Shown here piece by piece: positions 31,248-42,375 of a DNA stretch of 64,000 nucleotides (positions within the stretch are counted from its first letter, which is position 1; each line of letters opens with the position of its first letter). The DNA is from Larimichthys crocea (taxonomy: Eukaryota > Chordata > Actinopteri > Sciaenidae). A program made the translations under genes and the position numbers. The stretch is taken from NCBI RefSeq assembly GCF_000972845.2, contig NC_040032.1:7732041-7796040 (forward strand), read 5' to 3'. The notes beneath the pieces are model-generated. The model searched no databases, had not been told where the DNA came from, and saw nothing but the letters and a program-made list of their open reading frames with translations.

Positions 31248-33382
31248 ATGGTTTTGGCACAAAAATTTAAACTTACTCAGCCCCAATTCACACTGCTGAA
31301 TAGAGGCCTCTCCTTCATCCCCAGCAGAGGGAGCCAGAGGAACATGCTGGAGCAGAGCAAATGGGATCTACAACAATATCATAGGAGAATCAAACTCAAT
31401 GTTTATTTTCAAAATAAAAAAGTCAGGCCTTTCATCCCCTTCACCCACAAATCTGAATGGAGCCCTCCCTTATCAAGGTTACCACCAGAAGTCACAGATT
31501 TGATCAAAGCAGATTTCAATTACTTTGAAAACCATTTCCATCCGTCCGAACCCAGAGCCAATCTGAGTCACGAAGAAACTGCAGCTCTGAGGGAATTGAC
31601 AGAAAACAAAAACATCCTTATAAAACCTGCAGATAAGGGAAGTGCGGTGGTCATAATGGACAGGGAACAGTATCTATTTGAGGGTTATAGACAATTAAAC
31701 GACAGAAAATATTATTCCCCTTTAAAGGAACCCATTTATCCTGAGACGAAAAAAATAGTTAAACAAATTATTCAATCATTATTAAATAAAGGATTTATAA
31801 AGAAAAAACAGTATACTTACCTGGTGGGTAACCCGATCCCGAGGCCCAGACTTTTTTATCTCCTCCCCAAAATCCACAAGGAGCCCTCAAAGTGGAGTGT
31901 TCCTTTTGAGATTCCGCCCGGGAGGCCCATAGTGTCGGACTGTGACAGCGAGACATATTATACAGCCCAATTTATTGATCACTATATTAATCCCTTATCC
32001 AACAAACATGTTGGATACCTTAAAGACACTTATCATTTTGTCGACACAGTCAAAAAACTCCATGTCCCCTCAGACTGCATTCTGTTTACATTAGATATAG
32101 ACAGTTTGTATACAAATATTGATATAGACGAAGGCATTCAAGCTATAAAAAACATTTTTATTAAATATCCAGATAAGAACAGGCCAGACAAAGAAATTTT
32201 ACAGTTATTAGAAATTAATCTCAGAAGAAATGATTTTGAATTCGACAGTAATTTCTATCTGCAAATTAAAGGCACTGCCATGGGAAAGAAATTCGCACCG
32301 GCATACGCAAACATTTTCATGGCGGAGTGGGAGACATCTGCCCTGGCATCCTGCAAACAGAAACCCACACATTATTATAGGTATTTGGATGACATCTGGG
32401 GGGTCTGGCCCTATTCCAGGGAGGAATTTGAACAGTTTTTACTCACCTTGAATAATCATAACCCGTCCATCAAGCTGAAATCCACCACCAGCACCACGTC
32501 GGTCGACTTCCTGGATACCACCACCTACAAGGGGATAAACTTTCGACAAAACAACAAATTAGATATCAAAGTATTTTTTAAAGAAACAGACACCCATGCT
32601 CTGCTCCATAAAACCAGCCACCATCCGAAACATACATACAAAGGGTTATTGAAATCACAACTATTACGATTCCATAGGATTTGCACTCACCAGAGCGATT
32701 TCATGATGGCCACAAAAACACTCTTCAGAGCGTTAGCCGCCAGGGGCTATGCGCGCTCCTTCAGAAGGGAGGCCCTCAAAACCTTCTTGGAGACACGGCC
32801 GACGGAGACGGGAGAGCTCCTCCCTTTCGTCACTACTTACTCCAGACCTGCAATACAATTAATTAGGAAAATCAAAGACAACTTTAATAACAAAATTATC
32901 AATCTGGACCATCTGAAAAAATACAAAATTATAGCGGCTTTTAGAAAAAACAAAAATCTTCAGGATTACCTGGTCAAAGCCAAAATCAGACCACTGACCA
33001 TCTCTAAACCCAGGGGTCAAGGGGAATTTTTCAAACATCTCCCATGGATACACAGCCATGCAAACAAAAGCAAACTATGACCAGGGGAAATCCCCATTCT
33101 AAAAACTGTGTTTATTTGATCCACTGTCAGACCTGCGGGCTCCAATATGTCAGGGAGACCAAGAACACGCTCCTCCAGCGCTTCACACAACACAGATATA
33201 ACATCCGTACGCGGAGAGAGACACACACACCCCTGTCAGCCATTTCGTTTCCCATGGATGGTCGTCTGTCCGAGCCACAGTCCTCCAGAGGGATCCAGAA
33301 TGGAATAATGCACAGAGAGTCAGAGCTGAGAGGGAATGGATCGGAAAATTGGGCACAATATTTCCTGAAGGTCTCAATCTAA
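31248..33382 (+). pseudogene. PLE ORF2 of copy 5: intact RT, frameshifted GIY-YIG
   Basis: From ATG 31248 the frame matches copy 4 through all RT motifs (YLDD near residues 379-382), with only silent or rare differences (for example at 31775 and 32156). From about 33029 the sequence diverges sharply: a bypass of about 8 bp near 33069 shifts the frame and a stop follows at 33078-33080. GIY-YIG is still readable in another frame (33044-33382; CVYLIHCQTCGLQYVRET, where the YIG glycine is replaced by Arg). Copy 5 therefore keeps RT but not a working fused endonuclease. The divergent 3' end looks like an older copy joined to a young one. Confidence 0.85.
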
Positions 33383-33423
33383 AATAGGACTCACCTGAAC
33401 CAGAACAGGATGGCCCGTGCATA

Positions 33424-33451
33424 GAGACTATGTTTCGCGGTGCCGAGTCTC
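33424..33451 (+). other. Decayed hairpin at the end of PLE copy 5
   Basis: The right arm (GCGGTGCCGAGTCTC) is intact, the left arm has lost its inner half (GAGACTATGTTTC). Divergence matches the rest of the 3' end of copy 5. Confidence 0.6.
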
Positions 33452-33646
33452 ACCCACTCTCCATGTCCTAACCTAACCCTAACTGTGCCTAAACCTTAAG
33501 GCTAACGGACTCGTAATCTCTATTTTTTCTTATTTTTATTTTTTACTGTATTTCCAATTCTGTACTTACCTATTACACTTACCTCCCTGCTTGACAAATG
33601 TTTAAAAATATTTTATACATTTAAAAACACTTTTATTATTCCTGAT

Positions 33647-33962
33647 TGTGGCAGTCTTGCTGCCACCGTGGGTTCTTAGCACGAACCAGACAGAGACCAA
33701 ACCCGTTTGTAAGGGATTTTTATTCAAGTAACAAGTCAGACCCACACTACAGCCGATCACAGGCGTCTCGCTGTTGTCTGCCGTGTGTCTTCCTTTTGTC
33801 GTCCTTCCTCTTCCGGCCCAGCACGCTACTGTCGTGGAAAGGAGGGCGAGAGTGATTAGGCAGTTGGGTACAGGTGTGCTAATCACTCTCCCCTGGTGCT
33901 GCTCTCCTGAGTCCTCCCCACACCTCTCTCCTGCAGCTGATGCACCACGCCCCCCCTCCACA
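33647..33962 (-). mobile_element. Solo LTR (316 bp) with 5-bp target duplication
   Basis: Starts TGTGG and ends CCACA. CTGAT directly precedes (33642-33646) and follows (33963-33967) it, a clean 5-bp duplication. It is a relative of 38705-39034. Orientation is inferred from the TGTGGAGGGGG start on the minus strand. No internal region remains. Confidence 0.8.
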
Positions 33963-33967
33963 CTGAT

Positions 33968-34335
33968 ATATTAAAAAAATAATTGTATATAGGTTAAGTT
34001 GTATATAAATGTTGTAAATAGTTAAGAGTTCATATGGAGACATTTGTACATTTAAAAAAACAATAATTCATTATGGTTGTAATATTTAAATGTATGTAAA
34101 AACACAATTTGGTCATTCATTTAATTTGTTTTTAGTAATTTAATGCAAAATTCCAATGTACATAGTTAAAATGTGTGTTACGGACAACTTACCGGAAACT
34201 TACCGGAGACGCATCAAAACTTGAAATGAACACTGGAAAACTGGAAAACATGGCACCTTCAGCAGGAAGACTTCTGGAACGCAATAGTGTTTCATAGAGG
34301 AGGCTCACCCAGGTCAGAAAACTCTGTTCCAGATA
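33968..34335. other. AT-rich stretch with the end of a family-2 PLE boundary
   Basis: Mostly AT-rich and unassigned. At 34188-34215 AACTTACCGGAAACTTACCG followed by GAGACGCA repeats what is found at 34744-34770 just before the family-2 promoter, so this may be the other end of a family-2 unit, separated by a later insertion. Confidence 0.35.
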
Positions 34336-34709
34336 TGTCACAGACCAGATTCATCCAGGTCAAACTTTACTCAAAGTAAGATGGTTTTAATTCTTAAAAG
34401 AAACAAACACATTGTCAGGAGTAACAAAACAGCAGGCAAGAACCCAATAGCACGACACAGGAAACAGTTCGGGTGGAGAAACACACTAGACAATCTGGCA
34501 AAGAACTGAGGGAAGTGGACTGGTACATATACTGAGGGGCTGATTAGCTGATGAGGAGCAGGTGAGTGGAGGTGGGGCAAGCCAGCTGAATGAACTCAGC
34601 GGTTAATGCAGAGCAGGGGGGAGTGGCAGCGTCTGAAATGACATGAGTTAGTGTGGAAAAAACAGAAGACAGGTGAATGAAAAACTAACGGCTGGCTGAA
34701 GTTGTGACA
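34336..34709. mobile_element. LTR-like insertion (possible solo LTR)
   Basis: Begins TGTCACAG and ends TTGTGACA, giving TGTCA...TGACA inverted ends, and lies between two copies of the ACTTACCGG repeat. No target duplication was found and the left end could instead be at 34413 (TGTCAGG). Composition resembles other fish Gypsy LTRs. Confidence 0.35.
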
Positions 34710-34870
34710 GGACTATTGTAACTCTTTGTAAAACTTCAAATGAACTTACCGGAAACTTACCGGAGACGCAAGGGGGCGGAGCCCGGTCAAGTATATAAGG
34801 GGAGAAGGACAGCAGGAGCTCACTTCTACTTGGACTCTGGAGGAGACAACATTATAGAGCTCTTGTTAAT

Positions 34871-34926
34871 AGGTGTGCAGGCCTGAAGAAGACCTCTACA
34901 GGTTGAAACGTTGCCGGAGCACACCT
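34871..34926 (+). ncRNA. Hammerhead-like structure of PLE family 2
   Basis: Stem I: AGGTGTGC (34871-34878) with GCACACCT (34919-34926). Core CTGAAGA (34883-34889). Stem II: GACCT (34891-34895) with AGGTT (34900-34904). Then GAAACGTTG. Core bases equal those of family 1 while both stems differ in sequence but keep pairing. Confidence 0.7.
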
Positions 34927-35083
34927 TTTTATTTTGTACGGCTGTTAATTTTGAATTTTGATTTTTTATTTTGTTATAAAAATAGAAAAATATATTTTAA
35001 ATTTAAGAAGCCTGAGTTTGGTTTTTATTAGATTCGTAATTTGATTTTTTTTCCTTCCCGTGTTCGGGAAAGGTTTTTTCACC

Positions 35084-35254
35084 ATGGATGGAAGATGGAC
35101 AACAGTCCAATACGGCAGGCGTTGCCGCCGTAACCCGCAACCTTCCCGGGACTGGGGATACGGGAGGCCCACCGGGTGGAGGGCCCGCGCACCCTCCCTT
35201 CCGTACCGGAGGGAGTATTCCCCGCACCCTAACCCTAACCCTAGCAGCTACTAG
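35084..35254 (+). pseudogene. Family-2 PLE ORF1, N-terminal fragment
   Basis: ATG 35084 in a strong start context (CACCATGGAT). MDGRWTTVQYGRRCRRNPQP parallels the MYGRS..GWTVVSYRR start of family-1 ORF1, with the same Arg-rich character. About 47 codons remain before the telomere-like hexamers and a stop at 35252-35254. Confidence 0.6.
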
Positions 35255-35514
35255 GCACAATTCAGGCTGCTGAGGCTAAATTCCCGTCAGCTGAGGTCTG
35301 GATTCCTTTAATTAATTTTTCAGATGCCTTACCTCTGGAAGAGCAGTCCTGCCTGGCACACCTGAATGGGCTGATCCAGAAGCACTGCTGCTGCATCCTA
35401 AAGCTGCAATCCAAATTATTTGCTACGACACAAGACAAAATACACTGGACCAAAACCACAGCCAAACACATGTTTGAATACTGGATGGGTTATGTAAAAT
35501 TCATGTCCCCATAA
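35243..35514 (+). pseudogene. Family-1 PLE copy 6: C-terminus of ORF1
   Basis: Reads IQAAEAKFPSAEVW and on to DKIHWTKTTAKHM and GYVKFMSP with TAA at 35512-35514. It holds the last 90 or so residues of the SGNH-like domain, including DxxH but not GDSN. One early in-frame TAG is present. Confidence 0.8.
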
Positions 35515-35546
35515 GCCTGCATGATCAGGAGGGGTCGAAAAATGTC

Positions 35547-36645
35547 ATGGTTTTGGCACAAAAATTTAAACCTACTCAACCCCAATTCACACTGCTGAAT
35601 AAAGGCCTCTCCTTCATCCCCAGCAGAGGGAGCCAGAGGAACATGCTGGAGCAGAGCAGATGGGATCTACAACAATATCATAGGAGAATCAAACTCAATG
35701 TTTATTTTCAAAATAAAAGAATCAGGCCTTTCATCCCTTTCACCCACAAATCTGAATGGAGCCCTCCCTTATCAAGATTACCACCAGAAGTGACAGATTT
35801 AATCAAAACAGATTTTAATTACTTTGAAAACAATTTCCATCCGTCCGAACCCAGAGCCAACCTGAGTCACGAAGAAACTATAGCTCTGAGGGAATTGACA
35901 GAAAACAAACATCATTATAAAACCTGCAGATAAGGGAAGTGCGGTGGTCATAATGGACAGGGAACAGTATCTATTTGAGGGTTATAGACAATTAAATGAC
36001 AGAAAATATTATTCCCCTTTAAAAGGAGCCCATTTATCCTGAAACGAAAAAAATAGTTAAACAAATTATTCAGTCATTATTAAATAAAAGATTTATAAAG
36101 AAAAAACAATATACTTACCTGGTAGGTAACCCGATTCCGAGGCCCAGACTTTTTTATCTCCTTCCCAAGATCCACAAGGAGCCCTCAAAGTGGAGTGTTC
36201 CTTCTGAGATTCCGCCCGGGAGGCCCATAGTGTCGGACTGTGACAGCGAGACATATTATACAGCCCAATTTATTGATCACTACATTAATCCCTTATCCAA
36301 CAAACTTGTTGGATATCTTAAAGACACCTATCATTTTGTCGACAGTCAAAAAACTCCATGTCCCCTCAGATTGCATTCTGTTTACATTAGATATAGACAG
36401 TTTGTATACTAATATTGACATAGACGAGGCATTCAAGCTATAAAAAACATTTTTATTAAATATCCAGATAAGAATAGGCCAGACAAAGAAATTTTACAGT
36501 TATTAGAAATTAATCTCAGAAGAAATGATTTTGAATTTGACAGTAATTTCTATCTACAAATTAAAGGCACTGCCATGGGAAAGAAATTCACACCGACATA
36601 TGCAAACATTTTTATGGCCGAGTGGGAGACATCTGCCCTGGCATA
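35547..36645 (+). pseudogene. Family-1 PLE copy 6: ORF2 N-terminal half, truncated
   Basis: ATG 35547 starts the usual MVLAQKFK. The frame is lost near 35910 (one-base deletion), recovers in other frames, includes RT motifs A and B, and stops in motif B-C linker sequence at 36645 (ETSALA), before YLDD. Several percent diverged from copies 4 and 5, so an older insertion. Confidence 0.8.
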
Positions 36646-37221
36646 ACCATAATACTTACCCCTGAAAACCAAAAAATCCATATTATAATGGAGGAATAAG
36701 TGATCACTCTCTGGGTGCAGAGACAGTTACAGGATCACACAACTAGGAGTAACTGAATTCAGAGAAAGCACTGTGATTTATCACATAATATTTGTTTCTT
36801 TTTTGACTAATATTCCCAACCAGGAACCTTTTATGATCCCAAATAACTAACTCCTGGTCCTTCACAGCTTTTTTGGTTTTGAGCATTACAAACTGAACAG
36901 GGCATTTTCTACATTTTAAGTTGACAAGTGGTAAATATTTTGAGTTTATTAAGGTGTAATATTTTGAGTAGATACTATTGATGTAATACATTGTGTACAG
37001 TTGATTTTTTCAAGTATCATTCAATCAAATCATTTAAGCATGAAGAATATAAATATTAAGTTAAGGGAATTTTTAAAAGACATGAACACATTTTTTGAGT
37101 AAAGTGTAACTCAAAATATTTATCAGCATAACTTAAAAGTTCTTATGTAATCAGTTACAACAAAAAATTTGAGTTACTTATTCAGGTTTACAGTGTATGT
37201 GGTGGAGACCAAAAATGCGAT
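36646..37221. other. AT-rich intergenic stretch, nothing recognised
   Basis: No repeat partner, no coding signal. A minus-strand ORF of 82 codons (36743-36991) has no recognisable motif. Confidence 0.4.
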
Positions 37222-37570
37222 TGTCACACCGTGGTGAGGTCAAGCTGGGTTTTTGTTATGTTTTGTCATTTCCTGTTTTATTTTGAAAGATAACTCTCCT
37301 CTCGTTTCAGGTCACTTGCCCTTCCTCATGTGTCACCGGTCTGATTGTCTTCCCCGCCCTGATTGTTTCCACTTGTTCCCTATTTCCCTCCCATGTGTAT
37401 ATATATAGTCTGTGTTTCCCCTTGTCCCGTGCCGAAGTGTCTTCGTACTTTCTGTCATCGCACCCAAGCCTTTCCATTGACTCCAAGCCTGTTCCACGTT
37501 TCTTGCTTTGTAAGTTTCACAGCCATAAGTTTAAGTGTAGATAGGATGCCGCTTTGTTCTGGGCCTGACA
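37222..37570 (+). mobile_element. Solo LTR (349 bp) with imperfect 5-bp target duplication
   Basis: TGTCACACC...GGCCTGACA. GCGAT precedes it (37217-37221) and GCAAT follows (37571-37575), 4 of 5 identical. TATATATATAG near 37400 could be its promoter. The style is that of fish Gypsy LTRs. Orientation is a guess from that motif. Confidence 0.65.
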
Positions 37571-37599
37571 GCAATGTACTTAAGAATAAAATAAGACAT

Positions 37600-38435
37600 T
37601 TACCTGGCTAAACTTCCACCTTTCAGCAGTGAGACCTTTAAATTGACAGCTACCCAAGGGAAATCTTTGCGCACACAGAGGCTCTCATCCAAAAAGCCAA
37701 TTTGTCCACCAGGATTGGAAAAAAGGGTTAGAATGAAAACTTTCCAGAGGCTGAGGTTTGGTTGCCAGTAATTAACTACTCCCAAACCCTTCCCCACAAA
37801 GAGCAGAACCACCTGAACCACCAGATCACCAAAGACTGCCTGCACATAACTGAACTTCCTGATGAATCTTTTTCCACAGGCAAAGATAATATTTATTGGA
37901 CCAAAGCAATGGCCAAAAAAATGTTACAGCACAGTGTTATTTAAAATACATCCCCATAAGCCTGCCAGTACAGGAGGGATCAAACAATACAATTGTATTG
38001 GCCACAAAATTTAAACTAAATGATTAATCTTCATCACCACTAGAGGGAGCACTAAGAACATAACAGAACAGAGTAGATGGGATATTCAGCAATATCACAG
38101 AAAAATAAAATTAGATGTATATTTTCAAAAAAAGAAAAATACAGAACCAACTCCCTCCACTTTAAAGTCTGATTGGAGTCCTTTTTTATCTAAACTGCCA
38201 ACAGAGGTCACTGACCTCATCAAAGCTGATATGGATTATTTTTGGATTATTTTTATAATATCCAACCACATAAAACCAAACCTAACTTCAGTGCAAAAGA
38301 AACCAGAACCCGTAAGGAACTAATAGATAATAAAAACAGTACACCAGCTGATGAAGGTAGTGCAGTTATTATCAAGGATAGGGAACAATATTTGTATGAA
38401 GGAAACAAACAAAAGATAAAGAATATCACTACTAC
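37600..38435 (+). pseudogene. Ancient Penelope-like copy (ORF1 end and ORF2 start)
   Basis: 37743-37940 reads AEVWLPVINYSQTLPHKEQN and IYWTKAMAKKML, clearly the ORF1 SGNH-like C-terminus (DxxH is now DNIY). 37990-38430 follows ORF2: SPLRGST-like N-terminus, LIKADMDYF, PADEGSAVIIKDREQYLYEG. Strongly diverged with frameshifts, so a relic much older than the array. It ends at a short CCCTAACCTCTAGCCCTACCC run. Confidence 0.75.
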
Positions 38436-38704
38436 CCTAACCTCTAGCCCTACCCCTACGTTTATACTGTAAAATGTAATAAGTTGACTTTATTTTAAAG
38501 TACTTTAAAATTAAGCAAATTAATCTTAAGATTAGTGAGTTAGAAAAGCTTGTTTACTTTAAGTGTGTAGTACTAAATTAAGTAGTACAACACATTTTGA
38601 TACAATTAGAACCCCACTTAGAATTACAAAATACCTACAACTTACTACTCACTCATTTTCACAAGTTCATTTAAATTAAACAAACCAATTTCCTTGAATG
38701 TGTC

Positions 38705-39034
38705 TGTGGCATTGACTGATGCCACTGTGGGTTTCTTGAGCACAGAGTCACAGAATGATGACTGACACGTTTATTTCACTCATAAACAGAACACCCAATG
38801 ATCTGAGCCGTTTGCAGTCTGTTTGTGTCATTGCAACACTCCGGACCACCACTCTTTTGTTGCCGAATCTTGGTGTGTCTGTGCTTGCAGGTCCAGCACA
38901 CTACTGTTGTAAAAAGGGGAGAGTGATTAGACAACTAGATGCAGATACCTCCTGCTAATCACCTCCCCATGGCGCTGCTCTCCTGAAGTCTGCATACCTC
39001 TCCCCTGCAGCTGATGGACCACACCCCCTCCACA
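38705..39034 (-). mobile_element. Solo LTR (330 bp), relative of 33647-33962
   Basis: TGTGGCATT...CCCCCTCCACA. Flanks GTGTC (38700-38704) and GGTC-type GGGTC (39035-39039) form a 4-of-5 target duplication. Alignable with the LTR at 33647 over its right half (GCAGCTGATG, GAGAGTGATTAG). The two have separate duplications, so they are separate insertions. Confidence 0.65.
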
Positions 39035-39669
39035 GGGTCCTTGTTGCAGCATCCCAGGTTTGGGTCCAACCAGTGCATAACAAAAACTAAGATGGTAAAT
39101 GCAGAGTTGCATGAAAGCATCAAACTTTCTCTGTCAACAGGAGAACATTAATGGCTGCAAAGCATACAAAGTGTTATCAGCTGATGGCTCTTTACTGGTG
39201 TAACCGAGTAGACAGTTCCCAGTCCAAGCATCACAGTCTGCATTAAGTTGAGTCTATTTGCCATGCATTTTGGGTAATTCAAATGCAAAGCATATGTAAG
39301 TCCAAATAACAGAGAAACTGACTAAAGCAAGTTTTTAATATGATCCATGAGAATACCTCCCTCTAGAATGATGGCAGTGGAGATGGGCTGGAGGTTCACT
39401 GAGCTTGGATCCTCGTGAGGACTATCTTCACTGACAACTGTCAGAACACCAACAGTGATGCATTATAGGGCCTCATCTCTCGCTGTATCCTACAAAGACA
39501 CACATTCTTCAGCATAGCCATTTATGCTATTCTAAAACATGAAGTTTTAATGTTAAAAGCATTTGATCGAGAATATGGCTTTAAATATGCATTCACACTG
39601 GATTGTTACAATATAGCCAACAAAATATATTTGGTATGGTTAAACTAAGGATATGGGAAAACAACAAGG

Positions 39670-40261
39670 TGTCATGGCTAGAACTGTGGCTTGAACCCAA
39701 ACGCACGACTCAGGAGACAAAGTGTGAAATAAACAAAATCTTTTATTATGAAAAAAAAAAAACTCACTGGGAGGAAAACGCTATATAATCTAAAGAACAA
39801 AAAAAAAAAAAAAACACCCATGAGAGGGAAAACCTACTAACAAAATCAAGGATAAAGATAACAAACGAAAAACCACTCTTACGGGGGAAAAAATCTATAA
39901 AGTACAAAAGCTTGACAAAGTAGCAAAGACTTATACAAAAACCTGACAAGGCACAAGCACGGATCAAAAGTAGAAAAGAACTTGACTTAACTATGGCGAG
40001 GAGCTGGTTCACAGACACGAAGGACAAGACGAACTGGCAACAAACAAAGGAAGACGCAGATATTATATACACGCATGGTAATGGGGTACAGGTGGAAACA
40101 ATCAGGGCGGGGAGGACAGTCAGGCTGGTGGGAACCACACCAGGGGAAGGGGCAAGTTATCTGAAACGAGAGGAGGGAAAAATTTCAAAATAAAACAGGA
40201 AACCACAAGACAACATTGACACAAGACAACCTAAACATAACCAGCTTTCTTAGTCATGACA
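39670..40261. mobile_element. Solo LTR (592 bp) with perfect 5-bp target duplication CAAGG
   Basis: Ends TGTCATGGC and GTCATGACA. CAAGG is present at 39665-39669 and 40262-40266. Contains an A-rich stretch near 39748-39815 and AATAAA-type signals on either strand. No internal retroelement sequence remains. Confidence 0.8.
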
Positions 40262-40960
40262 CAAGGTCCATACATTCTTGAAGAATGACACTGACTTTTC
40301 AACCTAAACTCCTGCTCCTTAAATACAAAACACAGATAGGGCAGAACTACAAAATAAAACAGGAAACACAACTCTAAACCTTTAAAGCCACTTTTTTCCT
40401 AAAGCCTGAATGAAATATAGATAAAACATTATTTGAATATAAATGATTAAGTGAAGTGATGGTTCAGTCCACTCTCTGCATTAAACAGATTAGAGCCGGG
40501 TTTAGTGTCTCAGGTTCCGGATCCATCAGAACTAATGGAAGAGAAACCAACAGGAAGAAGAGCAGCATTTTTCTCTGCATTGATTCAGACGTTAAGAGCT
40601 TCACTCACTCTGACCGTAGATATATAAATATATATATAGACACCTATATGTACACCAGCTGATAATGCAACTGTGTGTTAAGGAAGATATGTACATTATA
40701 TACATGTGTGTGTGTGTGTGTATACAACAATATTGTTCTGATTTAAAGGACACTGTTATGACACACACTGACTGAATGTGTTGAAGTTTATGAGCAACAA
40801 TCTGCATCTAAAATCCTGTCACATAATACACACACAGAGTCTTCCAGAGTTTTCCGGGTGCTAGTTAAAGGAAACCTGATTCTGATCCTGAAGGGTGGGG
40901 CATCCCTGTGGATCACTCATCTATGAGTGCCTGCCATGCTCCTCATACTCACTGTGATCC
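40262..40960. other. Intergenic stretch, nothing but a short TG microsatellite
   Basis: A (TG)n run near 40707-40721 and otherwise unassigned AT-rich DNA. Confidence 0.4.
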
Positions 40961-40974
40961 AGATCAGGCTGGAC

Positions 40975-41215
40975 TGCCAGGGTGGACTGTCAGCAAGGAC
41001 AGATCAGAGTGGACTGCAAGAGCGGACAAATTAGAGTGGACTGTCAGCGAGGACAGATCAGGGTGGACTACCAGAGTGGACAAATAAGGGTGGACTGCCA
41101 GCGAGGACAGATGGGGGTGGACTGTCAGTGAAGACACATATGGGTGGACAGTCAGTGAGGACAGACCAGGGTGGACTGTCAGCGAGGACAGACAAGGGTG
41201 GACCGTCTTGTGGGA
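40975..41215 (+). repeat. Minisatellite, unit about 27 bp (GTGGACTGTCAGCGAGGACA core)
   Basis: At least nine imperfect units of GTGGACTGTCAG(C/T)GAGGACAGA. Neighbouring units differ by a few substitutions. No coding meaning seen. Confidence 0.8.
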
Positions 41216-42109
41216 CGTATTAGCGACGATTGACTAAATTAACCCAGCAATCCACTGTTCAAATGGTAACAGCAGAAATTAACCATGCTGAGGAATGACG
41301 TGAACTATTTAATAACATGACAGGAAGAGGAGGAAGATGAGGACCCTATTCTTCCACCGTGGAAATCCAAGAAATGAGAACCGGATTAGTGATCTGATTC
41401 AGTGTCGTTCATCCTAACAGACACAAACGACTGATGAGAAAATAAGGTCTAGTTTTACAGGAGTCTGATGACAGGAGGTTGTTTTCTTCATTGTTTTCTT
41501 TTTCATTGTTTCCTGAAGATTGAGTAACTTTTACCTGGAAAGAGACAACTGGTTGATGGTTTTGTTTTTGTTGTTTGGAGTGTAAAGGTAAGTTTAGAGA
41601 CATAGAACCAGAACATGTTTAAATAGTTGAATCTGATATTAAACGATAAGACAAACACTGAAATGCATGTTGTCTTTTTGTTTGCATATAGACAATTTAT
41701 AAATGGGACTAAAATAATAACACACTGACAAAAGTGATCTCTGAGGGTTAAAGACTCGAGTTCATTGGCCCACATACTTTGTCCCTAAGGATTCAGTGGC
41801 CTTGTTTCAACAAATTAAACAAATTACATTAGGAGCTCTTTGGGACTGAGAACTGTCTGATTTTAGAAATGATTCATTTTTATCTTTAATCTTTAAGTTA
41901 CAGGTTCAGGGTGAGTCTAATTTTTATTCTATAATGTGATGTGTGTCCTGTAATCATGATCAAACCCAGACCTGGTTTAGATTTACATCAGGTTCTTGAT
42001 TTCATGTTTGTCCTGATTGTTTCTCAAATATACAGAAATAGAAGTGAGGTCTGTTTTGGAGGAAGGAAGAATACATGAAAGTGGTACTGCTGTAAAAGTG
42101 TGCAAGTAT
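41216..42109. other. Intergenic stretch upstream of zdhhc23
   Basis: No repeat or ORF recognised. A non-coding first exon of zdhhc23 may lie here or to the left, because the first coding exon begins at a splice acceptor, but I cannot point to it. Confidence 0.35.
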
Positions 42110-42345
42110 ACTCACTGAATGTAGTTCAAGTATTAAAACTATTAAATGTAGTCAAAATATTAAAATAGTTAAATAAAGTTTAAATAATACAACAGTAAAA
42201 TATAAAAGTAAAACATATATAATAATAAAATACAGTTAACATATAACAGTAAAAAAAAGTTAAAATATTGAAATGTTACACTAACGTTAAGGTATTAAAA
42301 CAGTAAAATAAAGGTAAAATATCAAAAGTTAAATGTAGTTAAAAT
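42110..42345 (+). repeat. AT-rich tandem repeat (TTAAAATATTAAAA type)
   Basis: Repeated short blocks such as TTAAAATATTAAAATAGTTAAA with a drifting period of 15-30 bp, directly upstream of the first coding exon of zdhhc23. Confidence 0.6.
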
Positions 42346-42375
42346 ATTCTTCAACTTTAACTTTAGGAATCCAGA

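Larger units (their letters stand above)
9003..33479. mobile_element. Tandem array of a two-ORF Penelope-like retroelement (family 1)
   Basis: Five copies share one unit: TATA promoter, hammerhead-like fold, ORF1 (SGNH-type), ORF2 (RT plus GIY-YIG), hairpin, telomere-like repeats. The best-defined period is 5236 bp (ORF1 start 23886 to 29122; ORF2 start 26012 to 31248). Copy 1 is 15885-12249 (-). Copy 2 is 11457-9003 (-) plus 15886-17839 (+). Copy 3 is 18450-22985, copy 4 is 23620-28228 and copy 5 is 28856-33451 (all +). Head-to-tail tandems are typical of Penelope elements. The array ends at about 33479, where copy 5 stops without the telomere-like block. Confidence 0.9.
34744..35254 (+). 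mobile_element. 5' end of a second Penelope-like family (family 2), chimeric
   Basis: Shows the same modules as family 1 with different sequence: donor-like ACTTACC sites, TATATAAG at 34792-34799, a hammerhead-like fold (34871-34926), and an ORF1 start. The sequence then runs into CCCTAACCCTAACCCTAG near 35226-35243 and switches to family-1 ORF1 (copy at 35243). The switch point lies on telomere-like hexamers with CTAG shared on both sides. Confidence 0.65.
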
